Below are positions 5,775 through 12,058 of a stretch of DNA of 20,680 bases, piece by piece. The notes below the pieces were generated by a model. The model saw only the letters and a program-made list of their open reading frames with translations, made no database searches and was not told where the DNA came from. The DNA is taken from the IMG/VR virus record IMGVR_UViG_3300020438_000349, positions 1 to 20,680 of that record; one strand, given 5' to 3'. Positions within the stretch are counted from its first letter, which is position 1, and every line of letters begins with the position of its first letter. This DNA is from a virus. The position numbers and the translations under genes were made by a program.

Positions 5775-5966
5775 ATGAAAACAACTCAATTAGAAACCAA
5801 ACTTAACTTTTTATCTGACGTATTAGAAGACTTTTGTATTAAGAATGGAATTGAATTTATGTCTGCTGATGATATATTATATTCAGACATTCCATTAACA
5901 ACTTATCAGAAAGATTGGTTAAGATTGTATATTAATACGTGGGACATTATCGAACAAAACTATTAA
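5775..5966 (+). CDS. Small hypothetical protein
   Basis: The protein has 63 residues, starting two bases after the previous stop. It is helical with aromatic residues (NFLSDVLEDFCIKNGIEF, then YQKDWLRLYINTWDII). I do not recognise it. The packing and composition match the surrounding accessory genes. Confidence 0.75.
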   Translation: MKTTQLETKLNFLSDVLEDFCIKNGIEFMSADDILYSDIPLTTYQKDWLRLYINTWDIIEQNY

Positions 5967-5982
5967 CCAAGAGGACACAATC

Positions 5983-6267
5983 ATGCCACAAATTAACAGA
6001 AACCCAAATGCAACTAATAGTGAATTAGATGCAAAACAGATAGTAACAAATAAGGAGTTAAATCCTAAACAAAGAGATGAACTAATTGAACAGTATGTAG
6101 AGTTAGTTGTTGATAATATGGACGTTAAATCTATGATGCAATTTATCACTGAAGAGTTAGAAATTAGGTATCGAAATGATTATACAGATGTTGAATTAAG
6201 AGAAGAAATTAATAACTTTGATGAGGAATTATATGATGAGTTAGTTGATAACGTAACCAGTGATTAA
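5983..6267 (+). CDS. Acidic hypothetical protein of cyanophage type
   Basis: The protein has 94 residues. The N-terminal ~25 residues are polar and probably loose (PQINRNPNATNSELDAKQ), followed by an acidic helical domain (RDELIEQYVELVVDNMDVKS, then EELEIRYRNDYTDVELREEI). I recall similar short acidic proteins in cyanophage accessory regions, without an assigned role. A weak ribosome site, GAGG at 5971-5974, lies eight bases before the ATG. It is the last gene before the long intergenic region 6268-6727. Confidence 0.82.
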   Translation: MPQINRNPNATNSELDAKQIVTNKELNPKQRDELIEQYVELVVDNMDVKSMMQFITEELEIRYRNDYTDVELREEINNFDEELYDELVDNVTSD

Positions 6268-6330
6268 GAAGGTATTATTAACAGTTAGAGAAGGTAATAT
6301 GTAAGGGGTAAGTATTAACCAATTTCATAG

Positions 6331-6639
6331 AGTTTTCCACAGTTATTGATACTATCTGTGGAAAACTATTGTATTATGATGTTAAATAGCGTTTTAAATG
6401 GTCTTATAAATATACATCTTCGTTGTAAAGGTTTTCCACAATGTTGTTAATAACTGGATGTAATATGTGGAATAAGTGTGTATAAAGGGGGTTATATTGT
6501 GGAATAATTGTTGATAAGTAGTGGTGATAATAGTGTGATTAAATGTGTAGAATTCTAGTGATTTTAGCGAGCGTAGTATAACACGAACTTGCGTAATATG
6601 TCAAGGGTTTTTTTACATTTTTCTGACAGGTTTTCCACA
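6331..6639. other. DnaA-box-like cluster, candidate replication origin
   Basis: The 460-base gap 6268-6727 holds no convincing gene but has repeated 9-mers. TTTTCCACA occurs at 6333-6341, 6432-6440 and 6631-6639 on the + strand and at 6357-6365 on the - strand. TATTCCACA occurs on the - strand at 6466-6474 and 6498-6506. The first pair forms a perfect 12-base inverted repeat (6331-6342/6356-6367) with a 13-base spacer. TTTTCCACA is, as I recall, the DnaA-box form of cyanobacterial origins and is close to the general TTATNCACA. Surrounding DNA is AT-rich, and a 10-base palindrome TAGAATTCTA is at 6548-6557. This could be a phage origin that uses host DnaA, a decoy for DnaA, or a DnaA-controlled regulatory region. 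The box count is what I see; the function is inference. Confidence 0.55.
6405..6412 (+). promoter_or_regulatory. TATAAATA late-promoter-like motif
   Basis: This is an exact match to the T4 late-promoter core TATAAATA. It sits inside the candidate origin region with no gene directly downstream. It could start a non-coding or primer transcript, or be chance in AT-rich DNA. Confidence 0.3.
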
Positions 6640-6669
6640 CAAAGTTATAACAATTCTGACACACGGTAG

Positions 6670-6698
6670 TTGACAACAATCCCGTATAATATTATAAT
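6670..6698 (+). promoter_or_regulatory. Sigma70-type promoter (early-like)
   Basis: TTGACA (6670-6675), a 17-base spacer and TATAAT (6693-6698) are both consensus boxes. A second TATAAT lies at 6685-6690, eight bases upstream. Transcription would begin near 6705 and reach the ATG at 6728. It shares the boxes, a CCC in the spacer and the doubled -10 with the promoter at 7156. Confidence 0.85.
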
Positions 6699-6727
6699 AG
6701 AGTATCAACAACCATCCCCCTAATCTA

Positions 6728-6901
6728 ATGACAGTTACTAACAACAACTGGACGAAGAGTAAGTATAGAATAACACTAGAGATTGATGCGTTCGATGACT
6801 TTAACCCCAGACAAATTGCGTGGGATAAAGTGTTACAAATGGGAGACAATGAGCAGGTACAAAGTTACATCGAAGACCTATCGAATCCCGTGAGTTGGTA
6901 A
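6728..6901 (+). CDS. Very small cyanophage-type protein, early-like
   Basis: The protein has 57 residues (MTVTNNNWTKSKYRITLEID). It carries YRITLEIDAFDDFNPRQIAW followed by a helix and VQSYIEDL, an arrangement I recall from tiny cyanophage proteins of unknown function. It is read from the consensus promoter at 6670-6698 with a leader of about 22 bases, so expression early in infection by host RNA polymerase is likely. Repeat copy F starts seven bases after its stop. No ribosome site is visible. Confidence 0.72.
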   Translation: MTVTNNNWTKSKYRITLEIDAFDDFNPRQIAWDKVLQMGDNEQVQSYIEDLSNPVSW

Positions 6902-6907
6902 CAGTAA

Positions 6908-6936
6908 GGGGGGACGAATAAAGTGTCCTATTAATG
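6908..6936 (+). repeat. Junction hairpin element, copy F
   Basis: Six G, then GGACG (6912-6916) pairs with TGTCC (6924-6928, one G-T pair), followed by CTATTAATG and a TAA directly after. The second hairpin AGCGA/TCGCT (6939-6943/6965-6969) follows. ATAAAGTGT inside the element (6918-6926) is also fully complementary to ACACTTTAT (6971-6979), giving a competing fold. The box TTGTTTAATTT is at 6981-6991. Confidence 0.78.
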
Positions 6937-7001
6937 TAAGCGAGGGCAGCAAATTGCAGTCTCTTCGCTAACACTTTATGTTGTTTAATTTCACACACAA
7001 A

Positions 7002-7130
7002 ATGTCAAACAGTACCGAACAGTTTGTATCATCTAACTTCGCAGAATTTCTGTTGGATAGTGTTAGTAATGGTAATGAAATCCTTGCGGTTTTAGATGAT
7101 CTTTATGAGGTGCAATCTACCCCGCTTTAA
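7002..7130 (+). CDS. Putative very small protein
   Basis: This frame has 42 residues (MSNSTEQFVSSNFAEFLLDS), then a helical acidic end (EILAVLDDLYEV). The start lies ten bases after the TTGTTTAATTT box that also precedes the genes at 1011 and 3708, and after the two-hairpin leader of copy F. It would be transcribed from the promoter at 6670. The function is unknown and the size keeps confidence moderate. Confidence 0.58.
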   Translation: MSNSTEQFVSSNFAEFLLDSVSNGNEILAVLDDLYEVQSTPL

Positions 7131-7155
7131 TGTTAATAACCGTTAGGGGCAGTTG

Positions 7156-7184
7156 TTGACACATTGCCCCTATAATGTTATAAT
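7156..7184 (+). promoter_or_regulatory. Sigma70-type promoter (early-like), twin of 6670
   Basis: TTGACA (7156-7161), a 17-base spacer and TATAAT (7179-7184). A second TATAAT lies at 7171-7176. The doubled -10 and CCC in the spacer match the promoter at 6670. Transcription would start near 7191 and serve the frame at 7236 and perhaps the HNH gene at 7372. Confidence 0.85.
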
Positions 7185-7235
7185 AATTATATACACTTAA
7201 GGCACGAACAGTTAGTAACAACAATACACTGTAAT

Positions 7236-7361
7236 ATGGCAGTGGTTTATAATAGCGTGGCGACAGTGTTTGCGGGCGTTCGTTGTTATTTTATGGCGGG
7301 CGTTGCGTATATTAAAAAAAGGAACCTTTGTGACCTCCAGAGGTGGCAAATCGAGCGATAG
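7236..7361 (+). CDS. Putative tiny membrane-type protein
   Basis: This frame has 41 residues (MAVVYNSVATVFAGVRCYFM) directly downstream of a consensus promoter. Residues 1-26 are largely hydrophobic (AVVYNSVATVFAGV, then YFMAGVAYI) and could form one membrane helix, broken by one Arg. A charged tail follows (KKRNLCDLQRW). It uses GCG, GTG and GGC codons far more than its neighbours. No ribosome site is visible. It could be an early host-takeover peptide, or a chance frame in a leader. The frame of the HNH gene is also open here from TTG 7270, but without support. Confidence 0.4.
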   Translation: MAVVYNSVATVFAGVRCYFMAGVAYIKKRNLCDLQRWQIER

Positions 7362-7371
7362 ATATCGTTTT

Positions 7372-8070
7372 ATGAAAAAAATTCCCCAGGAAAAAATATA
7401 TCCCACAAGGTTCGATGGTTATTACGTCGGCAAGGATGGTAGCGTATGGACGCACTGGACACACGGAGGATATACAGGACCTATTCGAAGGATGACACAA
7501 AACCCCAGAGGTGGAGTGGATCCAGAGGATAGGTATTTGGCTGTCAATATATCTCTACGGGACCCACAGGGAAAATCACTCAAACAGATCAAATATTATT
7601 CTCACAGGTTGGTTGCAGAGACACTTGTAGAGAATGTAGAGGGACTCCCAGAAATTAATCATAAGGATGAGAATAAGAAAAATAATTCCGTGAGTAATTT
7701 AGAGTGGACGGACAGAAAAACAAATATGGATCATTCAAGAAATGAGAATGGTATGTTAACAGGATCTCACAAATCACATGATATAGTATTTGAAGAGTAC
7801 ATCCCAGTGATTGATCACATTCCAGAGAGCTGGGTGGCATACTATAAACCAGAGAAGGTAATAGCAAAGCGACCTCCGAAGTTTAAGGTAGTTGATCTGT
7901 ATACTGATGAAGAGCACTATGTAAGGTCTATGACAACATGGGTGAATGTGAATTGGGAATACATCTCAAAGAGGTGTAGAACAAAGAGTTCAAAGAATTT
8001 CTATACAGGTTTGATGGTGGCAAAATCCAAGAACAAACCGTTGAATGGTTTTCTAGTAACTAATATATAA
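7372..8070 (+). CDS. HNH homing-type endonuclease
   Basis: The protein has 232 residues from ATG 7372. The frame continues upstream to a TTG at 7270, but the ATG is better placed: it begins MKKIPQEKIYPTRFDGYYVG. Residues 14-30 (DGYYVGKDGSVW) resemble the NUMOD4-type segment of these enzymes. The HNH core is H78-R79-L80 then INHKDENKKNN (95-105) and VSNLEW (107-112), with H97, D99 and N105 as likely metal or catalytic residues. The C-terminal part (about 180-232, Lys/Arg-rich) may bind DNA. It would nick or cut a specific site and spread its own gene between related phages. It stands alone here, not inside an intron that I can see, between the early-like region and late genes. Confidence 0.9.
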   Translation: MKKIPQEKIYPTRFDGYYVGKDGSVWTHWTHGGYTGPIRRMTQNPRGGVDPEDRYLAVNISLRDPQGKSLKQIKYYSHRLVAETLVENVEGLPEINHKDENKKNNSVSNLEWTDRKTNMDHSRNENGMLTGSHKSHDIVFEEYIPVIDHIPESWVAYYKPEKVIAKRPPKFKVVDLYTDEEHYVRSMTTWVNVNWEYISKRCRTKSSKNFYTGLMVAKSKNKPLNGFLVTNI

Positions 8071-8078
8071 AAATAAAC

Positions 8079-8249
8079 ATGGCAAGTACTTATCACATAT
8101 ACTTAAAGGATAGATGTCTTTTCAAGGATCTTGATGAGGGAGAGTTTGAAGTTATATGGGGAAGGTTATACAGATCTTATTGGGACGATATTACATATTC
8201 AGAGGTTACGGATATCCCTACAGAAAAATACATCGAAGATTCATATTGA
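8079..8249 (+). CDS. Small conserved cyanophage-type protein
   Basis: The protein has 56 residues (MASTYHIYLKDRCLFKDLDE), then FEVIWGRLYRSYWDDITYSE. I recall this short pattern, with its STYHI start and WGRLY segment, from T4-like cyanophages near the baseplate genes, with no known function. It starts eight bases after the HNH gene. Its stop codon overlaps the -35 box of the promoter at 8246. Confidence 0.75.
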   Translation: MASTYHIYLKDRCLFKDLDEGEFEVIWGRLYRSYWDDITYSEVTDIPTEKYIEDSY

Positions 8250-8274
8250 CAGATACATAGAATTACTTTATAAT
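8246..8274 (+). promoter_or_regulatory. Sigma70-type promoter for the glycosyltransferase gene
   Basis: TTGACA (8246-8251), a 17-base spacer and TATAAT (8269-8274), with both boxes perfect. Transcription should start near 8281, leaving about 16 bases of leader before the ATG at 8297. Unlike the promoters at 6670 and 7156 it has a single -10 and no CCC in the spacer. Confidence 0.8.
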
Positions 8275-8296
8275 AAGAGGGTAATTACAAAACGCT

Positions 8297-9070
8297 ATGG
8301 CAAAAGGATTTACTGTTAAAGCAAACCCTCCTTCAAAGAAAAAAGCAAAGGAAGATTGGGATATTGCTGCTGTTAAAGAGAGGATGAAAGGCAAGTCAAT
8401 TGTCTTCTGTTTACCTGGTAGAGGTTGTTCATATATTTTCTTAAAGAACTTTGTACAGTTGTGCTTTGATATTGTACAGAATGGAATGAGTATTCAGATA
8501 TCACAAGATTACTCATCAATGGTTAACTTTGCAAGATGTAAGTGTCTTGGTGCGAATGTACTACGTGGACCATCACAGAAACCTTGGGATGGTAAGCTAG
8601 AGTATGATTATCAACTATGGATTGACTCGGATATTGTCTTCGACACTAACAAGTTCTGGCAGTTGTGTGATCTTGCATTACCAGCAGAGGGTGAGGAGAA
8701 AGAAATCACCGCAGGTTGGTATGCTACTGAAGACGGCACGACTACATCTGTCGCCCACTGGTTAGAGGAAGAGGATTTCCGTAAGAATGGTGGAGTCATG
8801 AACCACGAAACCGTTGAGTCAATCAGTAAGCGTCGTCAACCATTCACCGTGGACTACACAGGTTTCGGATGGGTGCTCGTTAAGAAGGGTGTCTTTGAAG
8901 AACTCCCATATCCTTGGTTTGCTCCGAAGATGCAAGAGTTTGAATCAGGAAAAGTTCAGGATATGTGTGGAGAGGACGTTAGTTTCTGTTTAGATGCAAT
9001 TGAAAAGGGATATGATATCTGGTGCGATCCTCGGATTAGAGTGGGTCACGAAAAAACTCGTGTTCTTTGA
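8297..9070 (+). CDS. Glycosyltransferase-like protein (GT-A type)
   Basis: The protein has 257 residues. After a Lys-rich start, residues 33-70 form a strand-helix-strand unit (SIVFCLPGRGCSYIFL). LWIDSDIVFD gives a DxD motif at D110-S-D112, the usual metal and nucleotide-sugar site of GT-A glycosyltransferases. GEDVSFCLDAIEKGYDIWCD near the end matches the acceptor-side EDxxFC region of the same fold. VDYTGFGWVLVKKGVFE lies between. It probably moves a sugar onto phage DNA, a virion protein or a host surface molecule; the sequence does not say which. The length is typical of phage members. Its own consensus sigma70-type promoter suggests expression by host polymerase before or independently of the late genes. 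Confidence 0.85.
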   Translation: MAKGFTVKANPPSKKKAKEDWDIAAVKERMKGKSIVFCLPGRGCSYIFLKNFVQLCFDIVQNGMSIQISQDYSSMVNFARCKCLGANVLRGPSQKPWDGKLEYDYQLWIDSDIVFDTNKFWQLCDLALPAEGEEKEITAGWYATEDGTTTSVAHWLEEEDFRKNGGVMNHETVESISKRRQPFTVDYTGFGWVLVKKGVFEELPYPWFAPKMQEFESGKVQDMCGEDVSFCLDAIEKGYDIWCDPRIRVGHEKTRVL

Positions 9071-9073
9071 GTT

Positions 9074-9253
9074 ATGGAGAAGCAACTCCATGAATGGGTA
9101 GAGAAACATCTACCCAATAAGACTAACGGGGACTTATGGGACCTTCAGGCAGCGATTCTCACCGAATTGTCTCGTAGGGATGATGTTAAATATCAGGTCC
9201 GTGCCTCGAAAGAGTCATTAGATGAGAAATTTAGAGAACTTGGGGTGATTTGA
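9074..9253 (+). CDS. Small helical hypothetical protein
   Basis: The protein has 59 residues (MEKQLHEWVEKHLPNKTNGD), helical and charged (LWDLQAAILTELSRRDDVKY). The start codon lies in a small hairpin, ATGGAG/CTCCAT (9074-9079/9086-9091, six-base loop), which could slow initiation. It starts three bases after the glycosyltransferase stop and is probably co-transcribed with it. The function is unknown. Confidence 0.72.
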   Translation: MEKQLHEWVEKHLPNKTNGDLWDLQAAILTELSRRDDVKYQVRASKESLDEKFRELGVI

Positions 9254-9275
9254 TCCCGACCCATCTCGTAAAAAA

Positions 9276-9350
9276 CAAAAAAACCAATATTAAGTGTCTA
9301 AATAGCATTAAAACGTGCCTTTAGACACTTTTTTTATCAAAAAAACCAAT
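9276..9350 (+). repeat. Direct 13-base repeats flanking a terminator
   Basis: CAAAAAAACCAAT occurs at 9276-9288 and again, identical, at 9338-9350, exactly bracketing the terminator hairpin at 9292-9335. The arrangement may be a movable terminator cassette or only AT-rich coincidence. Confidence 0.6.
9292..9335 (+). terminator. Strong Rho-independent terminator before the late block
   Basis: AAGTGTCTAAA (9292-9302) pairs perfectly over 11 bases with TTTAGACACTT (9320-9330) across a 17-base loop. Seven T in total close the 3' side (9329-9335). It separates the glycosyltransferase unit from the structural genes. Confidence 0.88.
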
Positions 9351-9361
9351 TGGAGGTCTAA

Positions 9362-9523
9362 ATGTCGCCAAAAATGTTAAGAGAAATTGCTGAAGATGAC
9401 CTAACACCCAAGAAAAGCGATAAAATGGAGAATTCTAACGACTTTTACCAACGCTTAAATGATCCAGATGACGGTTTTGACTATGATATTGAAAGTTATG
9501 AGGTAATTTCAGAATATCGTTAG
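9362..9523 (+). CDS. Small acidic hypothetical protein
   Basis: This frame has 53 residues (MSPKMLREIAEDDLTPKKSD), acidic with a DDGFDYDIESYEV end. GGAGGT at 9352-9357 is four bases before the ATG and supports it. I do not recognise it. It lies between the terminator and gp25, so it may share the late transcription of the baseplate genes. Confidence 0.68.
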   Translation: MSPKMLREIAEDDLTPKKSDKMENSNDFYQRLNDPDDGFDYDIESYEVISEYR

Positions 9524-9531
9524 ATTATGAT

Positions 9532-9546
9532 GATAAATAATAAATA
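9532..9546 (+). promoter_or_regulatory. Tandem late-promoter-like motifs before gp25
   Basis: GATAAATA (9532-9539) and AATAAATA (9539-9546) overlap by one base. Each has seven of eight bases of the T4 late core TATAAATA. They lie 15-22 bases before the gp25 start, where a late promoter for the structural genes would be expected. Confidence 0.55.
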
Positions 9547-9560
9547 ATTGCTGTATTTCA

Positions 9561-9962
9561 GTGCCATTAGAAAGGGTTAGTCAAGGTTTTAAGGACATAA
9601 GTATGACGTTTCAGGCAAATCCCCTGAATCAGGACCTTATTGTGCTTAAAAACGATAATGCTATTGCCCGATCAGTTAGGAATATCGTATTTACTGTTCC
9701 TGGTGAGAAGTTTTTTCAGGAAAACTTCGGATCTAGGATATCAGAGTCTCTTTTTGAAAATATAGATGAGGTATCTGCTCTTGAGATTAAGGATGAAATA
9801 ACTGAATCTATTAATAGATTTGAACCAAGAGTAAAATTGATTAGCGTTGATGCAATTCCCGATTATGCGGGTAATGCATTTAACGTTCTTATTGTTTATG
9901 AGATAATTGGAATAGACACTCCAGCACAACAATTAGAATTCGTTTTACAATCAACCAGGTAA
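9561..9962 (+). CDS. 25: Baseplate wedge subunit gp25
   Basis: The protein has 133 residues starting at GTG (MPLERVSQGFKDIS). It matches the T4 gp25 family, a lysozyme-like fold that joins the baseplate wedge to the inner tail and is shared with contractile injection systems. Diagnostic segments are NENAIARS-like IARSVRNIVFTVPGEKFF (residues 36-53), GSRISESLFENIDE, and EITESINRFEPRVKLISVDA. Length and order of segments are normal for cyanophage members. The stop is one base before gp6, the usual gene order. The tandem late motifs at 9532-9546 are its likely control. Confidence 0.93.
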   Translation: MPLERVSQGFKDISMTFQANPLNQDLIVLKNDNAIARSVRNIVFTVPGEKFFQENFGSRISESLFENIDEVSALEIKDEITESINRFEPRVKLISVDAIPDYAGNAFNVLIVYEIIGIDTPAQQLEFVLQSTR

Positions 9963-9963
9963 A

Positions 9964-12045
9964 ATGCCGTTAGTTAACTTTTCTAACCTGGACTTTGATC
10001 AGGTTAAGACAACTCTTAAGGATTATTTAAAATCCAACTCGAATTTCACGGACTATGACTTCGAGGGATCGAACTTATCAACAATTATTGATGTTTTAGC
10101 ATATAATACTTACATCACTTCATATAATGCCAACATGGTGGCGAATGAAGTGTTCATTGATAGTGCAACATTGAGAGAAAATGTAGTTGCATTAGCAAGA
10201 AACATAGGATATACACCAAAATCAAGAAAAGCAGCAAGAGCAACTGTTAGTTTTTTCGTAGATACGACTGATGTTACACCAAAACCTGTTACATTGACTC
10301 TTAAGAAGGGTCCTATAGCAGCATCAAAGGGTAATTTTAGTGGTCAATCGTTTGTTTTTTCAATTTTAGAGGATATTACAGTTCCTGTTGTTGATGATCT
10401 TGCAACATTTAATGATATTACCATATATGAAGGTAGTCTCTTACAGTCAAATTACACATATTCTGCAAGAAATCCCAATCAGAAGTTTATTTTACCAAAT
10501 ACTGGGGTAGATACTGAATTAATTGGTGTAGGAATTAGGTCAAATGAGTTTAGCACTGCTTCAACCAAGTATAGTATGCACGATAATCTCTTTGATATTG
10601 GTTCAGCATCAAGAGTTTACTATATTCAAGAAATAAATGATGAAAGATATGAGATATTTTTCGGTGATGGTATATTTGGAGCATCTCTTGAAGATCAAAA
10701 TTACATTACTGTTGAATATATTGCAACAAATGGAGCAGATGGTAATGGAATTTCCAACTTCTCCTTTGCTGGTAAGTTAAGTCATACCCATAATGCAGTT
10801 GAATATCCTATAACTTCTGGAATTTCACTATTATCTACTGGATTACAATCATCTGGTGGTGAAGTTATTGAAAGTGTAGAGTCTGTAAGGAAGTTTGCAC
10901 CCAAGATATATGCTACTCAAAATAGAGCAGTAACAGCAAATGACTATGAATCACTAGTTCCAACAAAAATTTACCCAGAAACGGAGTCAATTTCTGTATT
11001 TGGTGGTGAAGAGTTAGTTCCTCCACAATATGGAAAGGTTTTTATTAGTATTAAACCAAGATTTGGTGACTTTTTACCAAATTTAGTCAAACAGAATATA
11101 AAATCCAAACTTAAAAAGTTTAGTGTAGCAGGTATTGTACCAGAAATCTTGGATTTGAAGTACTTATATCTAGAAATTGATTCTAAAATATACTATAATA
11201 CTAATCTAGCACCTAGTGGAGCTTTTGTTGAGGGTAATGTTCAGGCAAATACAACCAAATATGCAGATTCTTCTGAATTGAATAAGTACGGTGCAAGATT
11301 TAAGTATAGTAAATTCTTGAAAATCATTGACGAAAGCAATGAAGCAATTACATCAAACATCACAACTCTTCAAATTAGAAGAGATTTAAGAGTTGCATTG
11401 AATGCATTTGCAGAATATGCTATTGGTTTTGGTAATGAATTTTATATTAAAAGTATGAGTGGATACAATATCAAATCTTCTGCCTTTAGAGTTCAAGGAA
11501 TCTCAACTGATGTGTATATTTCAGATATACCCAACAATGATAGGGAGAATGGAGAGTTATTCTTGTTTAGTGTTCCTTCTATAAACTCTACAAGTCCAAC
11601 GATTATTAAGCGTAATGTTGGTAGCATAAATTATAAAAAGGGTGTTTTAACATTGAATCCCATTAACATACTTTCAGGTAAGGTTAAGGATGGTCAAACA
11701 ATCATTGAGATTTCTGCATGTCCTAAATCTAATGATGTTATTGGGTTACAGGATTTGTATTTACAATTAGATATTGGTCAAAGTGTATTTACAACAATAG
11801 TAGATGAAATCTCTTCTGGACTTGATCCTTCAGCATCGAATTATGTTGTCACTTCAAGTTATCATAATGGTGTTTTAGTACGTAGTGGTGGACGTGACAG
11901 TAGACCCACTCAAACGGCATCTACAGCGTCTACAACAGCACCTACAGCATCTACAGGTACTATCGCTAGTGGAAACACTAATTACGGTTCTTCCTCGACT
12001 CCTTCATCATCAACTCCTTCATCATCTCCTTCTTCAGGGTACTAA
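9964..12045 (+). CDS. 6: Baseplate wedge subunit gp6
   Basis: The protein has 693 residues. The N-terminal part (FSNLDFDQVKTTLKDYLKSN, LSTIIDVLAYNTYITSYNAN, then ARNIGYTPKSRKAARA) is the family signature of T4 gp6, which forms the continuous ring around the baseplate hub. The YEIFFGDGIFGASLEDQN segment (about 222-245) is the typical FGDGxxG stretch of baseplate J-like proteins. NRAVTANDYESLV (about 320-332) is also conserved. From about residue 640 to the end there is a low-complexity Ser/Thr/Pro/Ala tail (TASTASTTAPTAS, then SSSTPSSSTPSS) that is not part of the core fold. It lies directly after gp25 and 13 bases before the next large gene. Confidence 0.93.
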   Translation: MPLVNFSNLDFDQVKTTLKDYLKSNSNFTDYDFEGSNLSTIIDVLAYNTYITSYNANMVANEVFIDSATLRENVVALARNIGYTPKSRKAARATVSFFVDTTDVTPKPVTLTLKKGPIAASKGNFSGQSFVFSILEDITVPVVDDLATFNDITIYEGSLLQSNYTYSARNPNQKFILPNTGVDTELIGVGIRSNEFSTASTKYSMHDNLFDIGSASRVYYIQEINDERYEIFFGDGIFGASLEDQNYITVEYIATNGADGNGISNFSFAGKLSHTHNAVEYPITSGISLLSTGLQSSGGEVIESVESVRKFAPKIYATQNRAVTANDYESLVPTKIYPETESISVFGGEELVPPQYGKVFISIKPRFGDFLPNLVKQNIKSKLKKFSVAGIVPEILDLKYLYLEIDSKIYYNTNLAPSGAFVEGNVQANTTKYADSSELNKYGARFKYSKFLKIIDESNEAITSNITTLQIRRDLRVALNAFAEYAIGFGNEFYIKSMSGYNIKSSAFRVQGISTDVYISDIPNNDRENGELFLFSVPSINSTSPTIIKRNVGSINYKKGVLTLNPINILSGKVKDGQTIIEISACPKSNDVIGLQDLYLQLDIGQSVFTTIVDEISSGLDPSASNYVVTSSYHNGVLVRSGGRDSRPTQTASTASTTAPTASTGTIASGNTNYGSSSTPSSSTPSSSPSSGY

Positions 12046-12058
12046 TCTAATATAAACA

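Noticed and set aside
6821-6840. A seventh element-like stretch, GGGATAAAGTGTTACAA, inside the gene at 6728.
   Set aside because: It shares ATAAAGTGTTA with copy B but lacks the G-run, the ACG arm and a hairpin, and is ordinary coding sequence.
883-6936. The six elements as sigma70 promoters, taking TATTAAT or TATAAT as -10.
   Set aside because: No -35 box at the right distance in any copy, and the paired arms argue for RNA structure; not fully excluded for a phage-modified polymerase.
6613-6998. Minus-strand frames at 6613-6849 and 6801-6998.
   Set aside because: They overlap the better supported + strand gene at 6728, the promoter and repeat F, and have no recognisable protein features.
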